Position numbers and translations under genes: made by a program. 64,000 nucleotides of DNA from Desulfurococcales archaeon (GTDB lineage: Archaea > Thermoproteota > Thermoprotei_A > Sulfolobales > Fervidicoccaceae), in the NCBI GenBank assembly GCA_009904015.1, contig WYEQ01000035.1, positions 1-64,000 of the forward strand, written 5' to 3'. The notes under the pieces are model-generated. The model was not told the DNA's origin. It saw only the letters and a program-made list of their open reading frames with translations, and did not search any database. Shown here in pieces: positions 55,125 through 63,581 of the stretch (its first letter is position 1; each line of letters opens with the position of its first letter).

Positions 55125-56141
55125 TTATTGTGCTTCTATGATTTTTGCTTCACTTGTAAAAGCTACTATGACTTCATCTCCTATATTGTATTTTGTTGCT
55201 TCGTTTCTTGGAAGTATTGTTTTCACGGTGTGCTTCTCATCAATCCTTATTTCCAATAAGACTTGAGGGCCCATGAATACCTTATCGCTGATAACTCCCT
55301 TCAGGTAGGCTAGGTAGCCATCCTTGATTGGTTGCTCCTTGAATATAACGGTGTTATCAAGCCTGGCGAACAGTATTTTGTTTTCCTCGTTGCCAATAAG
55401 CTTGAGTGGCACAATATTGGCGTCTCCGAAGAAGCTAGCCACAAAGAGGGATGCTGGGTTGTTGTAAAGCTCCTCGGGCGTGCCTATTTGTTCTATTCTT
55501 CCATAGTTCATAACTGCTATCCTGTCTGATAGGTACATGGCTTCGTTTTGGTCATGCGTAACATATAACGTTGTTACGCCTGTTTCTTTATGTATTCTTC
55601 TCAGCTCTGCTAATAGTTCTTGCTTTATCTTGTAGTCAATATGGCTTAAAGGCTCGTCTAAAAGTAGTAATCTTGGCTCCACAGCCAATGCTCTTGCTAA
55701 AGCCACTCTCTGTTGTTGTCCACCGCTAAGCTGTGCTGGGTATTTGTTCCATACTTCGCTTGGATTCAGTCTCACGAGCTCTAGCATTTCCTTTACCCTA
55801 GCTTTTATTTCCTGCTCACTTTTGTTTCTCAGCTTTAATCCAAAAGCTATGTTTTCAGCGACAGTCATGTGTGGGAACAAGGCTAAGTCCTGGAAAACCA
55901 TTCCGATATCACGTTTATGCGGCGGCTCGTTAGTGACATCCTTGCCGTCAAACAATATCTTGCCTGAATCAGGAGTGACTAATCCAGCGATTATGTGTAG
56001 GAGAGTTGTTTTACCGCAACCCGATGGGCCCAGAATAGTGAAAAACTCTTTCCTCTCTACCTTCAAATTCACTTTGTCCAGTACTTTTTGCTTACCGTAG
56101 CTTTTTGTTATTTCCATTACATCTAAGCTTATCCCGCGCAT
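55125..56141 (-). CDS. potA: Polyamine-type ABC ATPase PotA-like
   Basis: This ABC ATPase has 338 residues. Walker A GPSGCGKTT, signature LSGGQQQRVALARALA and Walker B LLLLDEPLSHID are intact, and DIGMVFQDLALFPHMTV is the Q-loop region. The last 100 residues form a TOBE-like regulatory domain as in PotA/MalK. It is first of potA-potB-potC; the 216-bp gap upstream (56142-56357) shows only AT-rich sequence. Confidence 0.9.
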   Translation of the reverse strand: MRGISLDVMEITKSYGKQKVLDKVNLKVERKEFFTILGPSGCGKTTLLHIIAGLVTPDSGKILFDGKDVTNEPPHKRDIGMVFQDLALFPHMTVAENIAFGLKLRNKSEQEIKARVKEMLELVRLNPSEVWNKYPAQLSGGQQQRVALARALAVEPRLLLLDEPLSHIDYKIKQELLAELRRIHKETGVTTLYVTHDQNEAMYLSDRIAVMNYGRIEQIGTPEELYNNPASLFVASFFGDANIVPLKLIGNEENKILFARLDNTVIFKEQPIKDGYLAYLKGVISDKVFMGPQVLLEIRIDEKHTVKTILPRNEATKYNIGDEVIVAFTSEAKIIEAQ

Positions 56142-56357
56142 TTCTTATTCCTATTTAATCTTTCTTCAATTTTATGGATCGATTAATGTGATAAAAAGAA
56201 TATGTGTTTCTATATGGATACATAAGCTTGGCCTTGAACAACTACTATTGCGCCGGTTTTATCACTACATGAATATAAGGAATTTTCGATTATTTCATAA
56301 TGTTTAATAGATAGAAATTTTATCCTCCAATATCTAACTAAAAGTTTGTGATTCACC

Positions 56358-56792
56358 ATGGAAATCGTTGGAGAAGTTGTTGCGAAAGCCCCTAGAAGCG
56401 TTGTGGCTTCTTTTTTCAGGGACCCAAAGCAAGTCGTCGAGTGTGTACCAGGTATTCAGTCTTATGAAATAACAGGCACAGCTTACAAGGCGAAGGTTAA
56501 GTTCAAGGTAGGAGCTATCTCAGGTACATTTAACATTGAGGGAGACATCAAGGAGTCCAAGCCTGAAGAAGTGTACACCGTTACTCTGAGGGGCAGAAGT
56601 ATGGGTAACTCCTTTGATGCTGTAGCCACGGTTACTCTGAGTGACGTTGAGGGTGGAACAAAGATTAGTTACAAAGCGGAGGCTAAGCTGGGAGGCCTAC
56701 TAGCAGCGCTAGGCAAAGGCTTGATAGAAGGGGTAGCCAAAGACATAGTGACGCAACTGTTCCAGTGTGCGGAGAAAAAAGTCAGTCAATAA
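56358..56792 (+). CDS. CoxG-like SRPBCC protein
   Basis: This 144-residue protein of the CoxG/SRPBCC fold begins EIVGEVVAKAPRSVVASFF and has FRDPKQVVECVPGIQSYEI and SYKAEAKLGGLLAALG, typical of the family. CoxG is linked to molybdenum carbon monoxide dehydrogenase, but no cox genes are in the window. Stand-alone archaeal members have no defined role. A TATA-like AATTTTATCC lies upstream. Confidence 0.75.
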   Translation: MEIVGEVVAKAPRSVVASFFRDPKQVVECVPGIQSYEITGTAYKAKVKFKVGAISGTFNIEGDIKESKPEEVYTVTLRGRSMGNSFDAVATVTLSDVEGGTKISYKAEAKLGGLLAALGKGLIEGVAKDIVTQLFQCAEKKVSQ

Positions 56793-56799
56793 GAAGATT

Positions 56800-57909
56800 T
56801 TAGATAAAATCAAAAACAGGTATATCACCGAATTTTTTCGTCATAATCTTTTCTTCATCGCTTGACTCGGGCAAAATGATTGCTCTGAACCCTACTGTTC
56901 TTCTTTTTGACTCAGAGTATGCTTTCAGCGTTAACAGCAAATCCAGTAATCTCTCTTTACTTGTTCTCAAAGCAAACATGTCAAGACCTGCTAGGCAAAC
57001 AGGGATCGTCTCCAACAAAGACCTTAGAGAAATCTTGCCTTCATAAACCCTCTTCTTAAGCAAAGAGTCTTCTGCTACTGCTAGCATAATCTCATTGAAG
57101 CCAGTTGACCTTGGCAAGGAGCTTGATACCTCGCTTATAATCTTGTTCAGGCGATAAATAACTGGGATGCATCTTAGATCACCGATTGTACACGACCCAA
57201 CCCTCTCTATGAGCTCTCCTACAGAGTCATCCATCCATGGGCTTAGTGATAAGTCAACGCCGGCTATGCCATAATCGTTGTTCTTGCTTATTATGTATTC
57301 TTTTAGAGATTTAATTGAAGATAATGAAAGCTCAAATAAGTAATCAATCACGCCTTCAAAGCCTTTATTCTCGAAAAGCTCCAGCAATGTTTTTGGCAAC
57401 ATAAATGACAGTGAAAAAACAGGCCTTGAGAGAAGAGCTGGTGCTCTGGACAACGGAAAGTATGGGGTAATAAAGCTGGGATCCCCCAGCAAATCTATCC
57501 CTATTCTGGTCATGTGCTCGTATGGCGGCTGTGACCATGAATAAATAATCGATGCCGCATCATTAAGGTCATCCCAGCCCCTCGTCTCGAAGAAAACATA
57601 GAATCCACTCATTACTGCGTTTTTGATTTCCCCAAGTCTCTTGTCCTTTACCGAGAATCCGCCTAAAGAAACAAGGATTTTCCCTGTGTCTACAGCTTCT
57701 TTTATTTTCTCAGCTGTTTTTTCCACTGATACATCTATTGGTGGAGTAGTTATTGTTAGTCGTTTGCTCCAGACTTCAAATCCCTTTGATGTTAGGAAAT
57801 CAGATGCTTCCTCTAATTTTTGTATTGCTACTGTAACTTCGCTCGCTAATCGAGACCAGTCTTTTACTGGGTAATGCAGAGTTAAAGAACGAACAGTTTT
57901 TCTAGTCAA
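56800..57909 (-). CDS. DUF711/UPF0210-like protein
   Basis: This 369-residue cytosolic protein resembles the DUF711 (COG2848) family. Family-like blocks are VRSLTLHYP at the N-terminus, GVDLSLSPWMDDSVGELIER and CLAGLDMFAL near the C-terminus. Function unknown; the family is related to pyruvate formate lyase-type folds, but catalytic residues are not recognisable here. It ends 8 bases after the CoxG-like gene. Start TTG 57909. Confidence 0.6.
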   Translation of the reverse strand: MTRKTVRSLTLHYPVKDWSRLASEVTVAIQKLEEASDFLTSKGFEVWSKRLTITTPPIDVSVEKTAEKIKEAVDTGKILVSLGGFSVKDKRLGEIKNAVMSGFYVFFETRGWDDLNDAASIIYSWSQPPYEHMTRIGIDLLGDPSFITPYFPLSRAPALLSRPVFSLSFMLPKTLLELFENKGFEGVIDYLFELSLSSIKSLKEYIISKNNDYGIAGVDLSLSPWMDDSVGELIERVGSCTIGDLRCIPVIYRLNKIISEVSSSLPRSTGFNEIMLAVAEDSLLKKRVYEGKISLRSLLETIPVCLAGLDMFALRTSKERLLDLLLTLKAYSESKRRTVGFRAIILPESSDEEKIMTKKFGDIPVFDFI

Positions 57910-58066
57910 TTATCTACGCACCACTTAATGGTGATCTGACAGATTGTAATATTCTTTCGCTTCTCCAAGCAAATTGACTGTAAATGGTATTTATGTTTCA
58001 AAAACAATAATGGATTTATACATGTAATTAATTAGGCATGAAGATAAATGTTTTCATGGGGAGATA

Positions 58067-58360
58067 ATGCCTCTGAAAATCAGGTTCTTCGGTAGACTAG
58101 CCGATAATCTGGGAGCAAAGACAATCGAGATTGACAAAAGAAACATCACGGCTAAACAGTTACTCGAGGTTTTAAAGGAAGCTCTAGGAGATAAGTCGAG
58201 GTATCTTTTCGATGATCATGGCAATCTACGTGCAGGCGTCCTAGTAGTAGTGGATGGCCAGCCACTATCAATGATTGGCGGCGAAAACGCTAAAATCGAG
58301 GGCTACGAAGATATATATTTTGATACTATAGATATCTACGAGGTTGAGGGAGGAGGATAA
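58067..58360 (+). CDS. MoaD/ThiS-like ubiquitin-fold protein
   Basis: This 97-residue protein has a beta-grasp fold of the MoaD/SAMP group. The start KIRFFGRLADNLGAKTIEID is typical and the chain ends in EVEGGG, so a Gly-Gly tail for adenylation and thiolation or conjugation is present. It may carry sulfur for molybdopterin/tungstopterin or act as a protein modifier. ATG 58067 has GGGGAG 5 bases upstream and a TATA-like GATTTATACAT at 58013-58023. It is first of a possible three-gene unit. Confidence 0.82.
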   Translation: MPLKIRFFGRLADNLGAKTIEIDKRNITAKQLLEVLKEALGDKSRYLFDDHGNLRAGVLVVVDGQPLSMIGGENAKIEGYEDIYFDTIDIYEVEGGG

Positions 58361-58399
58361 GGCACACTCGCGAAATCCTGTTGTTTAGAGTGACTAGGT

Positions 58400-58732
58400 A
58401 TGAGTATTGATGATATCGCAAAGAGATTGTCGCTGTGTCTTGCTCCTCCATACTACACTTGTGTATTCTCGGAGGATTTAATAAGCCTCGAGGAAATAAG
58501 TAAAGCCATAATCAGAAAAGGTCTTCAAGCGTTTCTTGGTGCTAGAAAAACCCTGTCTTTTGATGACAAAATCTCATATGGAATTATATATATCAGGGAG
58601 GATAATTGCTGGAGAGATTGCCTGAACAGATGTGGCTCTGAAGAGACGGGGTGTTTCCCAAGGTGTTTTTACGATTGTTTGAATGAGATTTATGTACACG
58701 TGAAAAACGTTTTGGAAGGAGGAGAAGCTTAG
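58400..58732 (+). CDS. Symmetric Cx3Cx3C protein, unknown
   Basis: I do not recognise this 110-residue protein. Near residues 70-93 it holds CWRDCLNRCGSEETGC followed by FPRCFYDC, giving C-x3-C-x3-C-x6-C-x3-C-x3-C. That is two helical Cx3Cx3C arms around a short turn, suited to metal, Fe-S or disulfide bridging. Two further cysteines (LCLAP, YTCVF) lie near the N-terminus. It follows the MoaD-like gene by 40 bp and precedes marC with a 2-bp gap. Confidence 0.6.
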   Translation: MSIDDIAKRLSLCLAPPYYTCVFSEDLISLEEISKAIIRKGLQAFLGARKTLSFDDKISYGIIYIREDNCWRDCLNRCGSEETGCFPRCFYDCLNEIYVHVKNVLEGGEA

Positions 58733-58734
58733 CA

Positions 58735-59325
58735 TTGGATACATATGGTTTCTTGCAGGCATTACTAATGTTATTCATTATACTGGACCCGATAGGCAAT
58801 GCGCCAATATTTCATTCCTTGACCATGAATATGGATAAGAATCAGAGGATAATTATAATTAAGAAAAGCGTTGTCATCGCAACACTAATGTTGCTTGTTA
58901 TCGGGTTTGTCGGGGAGGCTTTCTTCAGGTTTTTTGGCATAACACTTAATGATTTTAGAATCGCCGGGGGAGTCATATTATTTATATATGGTGTTCAGGG
59001 CATACTGGGAAAAACGGAGGCTGAAGAGATAAGCGGTGATTCCAGCTTAGCTATCATCCCCCTAGCTACTCCACTGCTGGCTGGGCCGGGCGCCATAGCA
59101 ACAGTTATTTATATAAAGTATAGGTGGGGCACAGCAATTATGCTTGGGTCGATACTGATAGACTCCATCCTCACGCTAGCGATACTTTTGCTTGGAGAAA
59201 AGCTATTTAAGTACCTTGGAAAAGACGGATCCCTCCTATTAGTTAAGCTTTTCTCAATGTTGCTAGCGGCTATAGCCGTTAACATGATTGGTCAAGGAAT
59301 AATTGGTTATTTGGAATCACACTAA
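58735..59325 (+). CDS. MarC-family membrane protein
   Basis: This is a six-helix MarC/UPF0056 protein of 196 residues. The DPIGNAPIFHSL block near the N-terminus and PLATPLLAGPGAIAT in the second half are family hallmarks. The biological role is unsettled. The start is TTG 58735, 2 bases after the Cx3Cx3C gene, so the genes are probably cotranscribed. It overlaps the convergent tadC-like gene by about 9 bp. Confidence 0.83.
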   Translation: MDTYGFLQALLMLFIILDPIGNAPIFHSLTMNMDKNQRIIIIKKSVVIATLMLLVIGFVGEAFFRFFGITLNDFRIAGGVILFIYGVQGILGKTEAEEISGDSSLAIIPLATPLLAGPGAIATVIYIKYRWGTAIMLGSILIDSILTLAILLLGEKLFKYLGKDGSLLLVKLFSMLLAAIAVNMIGQGIIGYLESH

Positions 59326-60210
59326 GTAGTTGCGTGAAACTATGAACAAAAACACAGCGTGCACAACGAGAAAAATGGTCATGTAGTCAGCGTAAAATTT
59401 CACCGTGCCTCTTATGATTTTGCTAACTATGAGTGATGAGAAGAAGACCAAGATTAGCATCAGCATATTCGAGAAGAAGAAAAAACTGCTTACCCCGATC
59501 ACGGGCTGGAACAGAGGTGTTTGCCCAGCGAGCATTTCCTTATACATCCTGGATAGGAATAGCCATGATGCCTCGTACACGATTATAGATATCAACATGA
59601 TGTAGAAATATATAGACAACGTACTTTTCTTTAGTCTATCAAAAGCCTGCAACCTATCATAGAAGTCCCTTATCAAGACGGCTATTTCGGGAGACTTTCC
59701 TCCAGACTCACTGATGGGGATAATCGCTAAGAGTGCATATGCTACTCTAGTGGGTAATCCATAGATAATCTTATTTAAGGCATCACCGATGCTGACCCCC
59801 TGCATTGCGAGGCTCACGAATACTTTTAATCTATGCCTCAATATCCTCGAGGTTATCTTGTCGCTTATCTTATCAATAGAGTCGATTAGTGTTAAGCCTG
59901 CCCTCAGATAACTAGACAAGGCATCGTACATTATGATTATACTTTCATTTAGCTTGTTAATCTCGGAGGTTATCTGAAGTGTTCTCACCGCCATTGGCAT
60001 TAGAGCTGCGATAAGCGAATTTATTAGAGAGAATATGAAGTATGGTTGCATGTAGATTTTTGCATTTTCAATTCTAGAGGGTAAAGAGAGTTCCTGGAAA
60101 ATAGGTAGAGTCAGTGAGAAAACCAGCGTGAATATAGTTATTGATGAGAAAATATTTAGTGCCCCGAGCTCCTCGACTCGCGTTAGTCTCAGCTCTCTTA
60201 TCTCAGCCAC
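59317..60210 (-). CDS. Tad/type II secretion membrane platform protein (TadC-like)
   Basis: This 297-residue membrane protein has the GspF/TadC-type domain, with a helical cytosolic region (GVSIGDALNKI and ISESGGKSPEIAVL) flanked by two helices at each side. It forms the membrane platform for pilus or flagellum-like assembly. GTG 60210 follows the previous stop directly. Third of an ATPase-platform-platform unit. Confidence 0.78.
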   Translation of the reverse strand: MAEIRELRLTRVEELGALNIFSSITIFTLVFSLTLPIFQELSLPSRIENAKIYMQPYFIFSLINSLIAALMPMAVRTLQITSEINKLNESIIIMYDALSSYLRAGLTLIDSIDKISDKITSRILRHRLKVFVSLAMQGVSIGDALNKIIYGLPTRVAYALLAIIPISESGGKSPEIAVLIRDFYDRLQAFDRLKKSTLSIYFYIMLISIIVYEASWLFLSRMYKEMLAGQTPLFQPVIGVSSFFFFSNMLMLILVFFSSLIVSKIIRGTVKFYADYMTIFLVVHAVFLFIVSRNYLV

Positions 60211-61101
60211 TCATAGCTTCACCTCGCTCATAACCGAGTCTATAATAATGATTGTTGATACGAAGAGCACTGGAATAAGGATGAAGAAGAAAACAATTAT
60301 TAGTGCTTCTGGCGGTATTCCTACCGGTAGCTGATTAGCGAAGAACAGCAGTATAACCTCTATTAATAATGGAAAAAGTACCCCCATCGCTATGTATCCC
60401 TCCATAATCAAGCTTATCTTGTCTATTTTTTCGCGGAGCTTGGAGTCAAGTCTCTTCAGATAGTTGTCAAGGGAGTTCTTAAGGAAAGCTAGGGTACCAA
60501 CACCGCTAGTTGATATACTCGCTAAACCCTCCAGCACGCTTCTGAGGTCTGGGGACGGGCACGCTATAGATTCTTTCAGTAAGCTATCCTCTATCCCCTC
60601 ACCTTTCTCGAGGTTTGCGATCACCCTCTCAATTATGGTTTTCGTGCTGTTCTCTTTAATGATTCTTGAGCTATTCAGTAATATACCCGTAATGGGGTAT
60701 CCTCCAGCAGCGTAGATAGAGAGGATCATCAGTGTGTAGGGCAAGTAAGATTGGATCGATGACCCCAGGATATACCTCTTCATAAGGGGAAGTACAGTTA
60801 AGAGTCGGAAGGTTATTAGTCCGATTATGACTCCATCTACTATGCTTAGAAGAATATTGAGTAAAATTGGGAAATTGGCTTTTCCTTGTAGAATAAGTAT
60901 TATTGGGACCGAGAATATTGATATCAAAATGGTTAGTAGAAGTCTTGTGGAGATAAAGATATCGTAAGTAAATGGATAATTGATTGATAACAGGACAGGC
61001 TCTAGCCACACGAATTTTCTGTGAACGTAACTTAATACTTTATTTATGGGGGGCTTGTCCACTATTTTACCGAGGTATACATGTAGAATCTCTACTTGCA
61101 A
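60211..61101 (-). CDS. Tad/type II secretion membrane platform protein (TadB-like)
   Basis: This 296-residue protein is a second GspF-type platform subunit with the same architecture (KGEGIEDSLLKESI; STSGVGTLAFLKNSL) and two pairs of helices. Having two separate platform proteins after one ATPase resembles the TadA-TadB-TadC arrangement, whereas FlaJ carries both domains in one chain. TTG 61101 start. Confidence 0.78.
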   Translation of the reverse strand: MQVEILHVYLGKIVDKPPINKVLSYVHRKFVWLEPVLLSINYPFTYDIFISTRLLLTILISIFSVPIILILQGKANFPILLNILLSIVDGVIIGLITFRLLTVLPLMKRYILGSSIQSYLPYTLMILSIYAAGGYPITGILLNSSRIIKENSTKTIIERVIANLEKGEGIEDSLLKESIACPSPDLRSVLEGLASISTSGVGTLAFLKNSLDNYLKRLDSKLREKIDKISLIMEGYIAMGVLFPLLIEVILLFFANQLPVGIPPEALIIVFFFILIPVLFVSTIIIIDSVMSEVKL

Positions 61102-61108
61102 GCCTGAG

Positions 61109-62698
61109 CTACCTCTCTATGCTCTGCCTAGCTTCCTCAACCATTTTGTCGGGGTCAGCGTAGAACTCAATCATTATGCTCGAGAAATCTCTGTAGCTCT
61201 TAATTTTCTTTTTCTCCGCAATGTATTTAAGGATTAACAGTCTTTTTTTGTACTCAGCCATAAGGTTTTCCTCAGAGATTCCTTCTCTTTTTGAGAGCTT
61301 GGTTAAGGCGCCCATAAAAGATGACATATAGTATTTGTCATTTATCAAATCGTATATGTATGTTTTCGTCGAGTTCAAGGTATCATTGACTGGGTCATAA
61401 TCTACTATATCAATGATGTCGGTGACTTTTCTCTCAAAAACAATGTCTTTCTTGTATCTCTTTATTATTACGACTGTATCTATTAGGCTTATAAGAGATT
61501 TAGGTATGTTCATTGGCTGGCTTTGAAGTCTTCTTACGACATGCTCGTATGACTCAGCATGAATGGTGGACATGGCTCCATGCCCAACAGCTACTGCTTG
61601 CAGCAATGTGTAGGCTTCCTCCCCTCTTATTTCACCAACAATTATGTAATCGGCTCTTTGCCTAAGGCTTGACTTGAGCAAATCAAACATAGTTATTTCT
61701 TTTATTCCCTCTGTCATGGAGGGTTTAGTTATAAGTGGGGTCCAGTTATCATGGTAGAGCCTAAGCTCCGGCGTTTCTTCAATAGTAACTATTTTCTTAT
61801 TTGGAGGTATGAATAGAGATATCGCGTTCAGCAATGTTGTTTTCCCACTAGCCATTGGCCCACCTATGAGTATAGTTGATCGGTACGAAACGAGCAGCCA
61901 CAAGTACGCAGCCGCCTCGTACGTTATCGTATTAAGCTTTAAAAGATCCATTATGGTGAGAGGCTCTTCAGTGCTTCTTCTAATAGTAAAAGTGGTCCCT
62001 CTTCTCGATACTACATCTAGAGTTAAATGGACACGGAAATCCCTTGGTGGGAGAGGGCCCTCAACGATTGGCGTCGCGAAGACAAGGTCCTGGCCTGCCC
62101 TGTAAGCCAGCTTCCTGGCAAAATTAGTCAAATCCTCGGGAGACAAGAAATAAATGCTGGTGGGCAGCCACTCATAGTACTTATGATAAACATAGACAGG
62201 TGATTGATAACCACTACACGTAATATCCTCGATGAAAGGGTCACTGTACATTGGGTCAATAGGGCCGTAGCCAAAAAAATCTCTGTTCAGGTAGTACAGA
62301 ATCTTGTTTTTCCCTTCCTCACTAAGCCTTTCACCAAGAACACGGAGGATCCTTTCTAGTGCATTGCTAAGTAGCTCTTTTCTCTTTTCCTCATCCTTCT
62401 CCACGTATCTGGAGAGCCTTAGCATACGTGGAGCTATTTCACGTACTTCCGAGTATACTCTGGCCTCATCTTCATCGAGAACAGGCTCAACCGGATAATA
62501 TACAAGCTTATTCCCTTCTTTTATAATAGCGATGTATACGTTTTCGCTAATCTTGTAGAAATCAATTATCTCTCTATCTTTGTATACAGATAAGAAATCT
62601 TCGATATAACTGTTCTCCGCGGACAACGTCGTCCCTCTTAGATTTACTAACATGTTTTTACTTGTAATGATTTCTCTAAATAGTTTTCGAGAGCTCAT
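61109..62698 (-). CDS. Tad-like/type IV pilus assembly ATPase
   Basis: This is the assembly motor ATPase of the VirB11/TadA/FlaI superfamily, 529 residues. Walker A is GGPMASGKTT, the Asp box is TIEETPELRLYH, Walker B is IIVGEIRGEEA and the His box is GHGAMSTIHAES. The N-terminal 200 residues carry the NTD. No pilin, prepilin peptidase or regulator is adjacent. Which filament it drives (adhesion pilus, archaellum or secretion) cannot be fixed. Confidence 0.87.
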   Translation of the reverse strand: MSSRKLFREIITSKNMLVNLRGTTLSAENSYIEDFLSVYKDREIIDFYKISENVYIAIIKEGNKLVYYPVEPVLDEDEARVYSEVREIAPRMLRLSRYVEKDEEKRKELLSNALERILRVLGERLSEEGKNKILYYLNRDFFGYGPIDPMYSDPFIEDITCSGYQSPVYVYHKYYEWLPTSIYFLSPEDLTNFARKLAYRAGQDLVFATPIVEGPLPPRDFRVHLTLDVVSRRGTTFTIRRSTEEPLTIMDLLKLNTITYEAAAYLWLLVSYRSTILIGGPMASGKTTLLNAISLFIPPNKKIVTIEETPELRLYHDNWTPLITKPSMTEGIKEITMFDLLKSSLRQRADYIIVGEIRGEEAYTLLQAVAVGHGAMSTIHAESYEHVVRRLQSQPMNIPKSLISLIDTVVIIKRYKKDIVFERKVTDIIDIVDYDPVNDTLNSTKTYIYDLINDKYYMSSFMGALTKLSKREGISEENLMAEYKKRLLILKYIAEKKKIKSYRDFSSIMIEFYADPDKMVEEARQSIER

Positions 62699-62717
62699 TC
62701 AGATATTGTTTTTTGAG

Positions 62718-62791
62718 GGCCGCCGCCGGGATTTGAACCCGGGACCTCCGGATCCACAGTCCGGCGCTCTTCCAGCTGAGCTACGGCGGCC
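62718..62791 (-). tRNA. tRNA-His (anticodon GTG)
   Basis: The acceptor GCCGCCG pairs with CGGCGGC. The anticodon stem is CCGGA/TCCGG with loop CTGTGGA, giving GTG. The T arm is CCGGG-TTCAAAT-CCCGG. An extra G (-1) faces discriminator C73, the hallmark of tRNA-His, and is included at 62791. CCA is not encoded. Confidence 0.94.
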
Positions 62792-63080
62792 AATTCCTGT
62801 TGTATTGGCCATCGCTCATCATTGCCTTATAGGCTCCTGTGGCGGCCCTCGGAGATTAATTTTTGTTTTTAGGAAAATATAAAAATAACATGTCTGTCAG
62901 CAACGATTTGTAGTTCCTTCGTGTGGCTTCCCTGACCTTTTCCACGTCATGAATAACAAGGCTTTTGTTTGTAATAGTAATGTTCCCGCTGGTCATCAGA
63001 AATAAACCTACAGAAAAAGTTAAAATAAAAAATAATCAAGAATAAGACATCAGTGTTAATAAAACAAGTTATGGAATAAG
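62792..63080. other. 289-bp gap with no recognised gene
   Basis: Between tRNA-His and the biotin-carrier gene I find no coding frame or RNA. The part near the carrier gene is AT-rich and may hold its terminator; the part next to the tRNA likely holds the tRNA promoter. Confidence 0.45.
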
Positions 63081-63554
63081 TTATTCGATGAGAATCAGTG
63101 GTGCTCCCTGAGCAACGAACTGCCCTGGCTTCACATATATTGCTTTCACTACTCCGTCTTTGTTTGCTTTTACTTCGATTTCCATTTTCATTGACTCCAT
63201 TATTATTACCGTGTCACCTCTCTTTACACTTTGGCCCTCCGAGACCTTTACTTCCTTAATCTTTCCTGGAACCCTGCTGGTTATTGCTCCAGCAGCGACT
63301 TGCGTTTGCTGAGCGGGTGGAGGCGGAGGTGGAGTTGCGGGCTGCGCAACGGGCTGAGCAACAGGTTTAGCTTCCTCCTTTTTAGCTTCTACTTGAGATA
63401 CTGCCGCTTGTTGTGTGCCTGCTGCTTTTTCTAGGCTTTCTAGGCTCACGGTTAGTTTTGTCCCATCAACATCTATCTCGAGTGCACCTTCTTTTTCTCC
63501 AACTATTTTTACTGTGTACTCTTTGTCTCCAACTTTAACCTTATACACACTCAT
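63081..63554 (-). CDS. Biotin carboxyl carrier protein of a decarboxylase
   Basis: This 157-residue protein has a biotinyl domain with MESMKM, the lysine standing exactly 35 residues from the C-terminus as in biotinylated carriers. The N-terminal 50 residues resemble the decarboxylase gamma/delta-linked region, and a flexible Pro/Ala/Gln linker (PVAQPVAQPATPPPPPPA) joins the two. ATG 63554 is chosen, with GGTGAT upstream. It is next to an OadG-like gene, so membership in a methylmalonyl-CoA or oxaloacetate decarboxylase is likely. Confidence 0.9.
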   Translation of the reverse strand: MSVYKVKVGDKEYTVKIVGEKEGALEIDVDGTKLTVSLESLEKAAGTQQAAVSQVEAKKEEAKPVAQPVAQPATPPPPPPAQQTQVAAGAITSRVPGKIKEVKVSEGQSVKRGDTVIIMESMKMEIEVKANKDGVVKAIYVKPGQFVAQGAPLILIE

Positions 63555-63581
63555 GGTAAGTATCACCCATCACGTTATAGA

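Noticed and set aside
62652-62882. Open frame of 76 codons with RRRDLNPGPPDPQSGALPAE
   Set aside because: It is the antisense reading of tRNA-His and the start of the ATPase gene.
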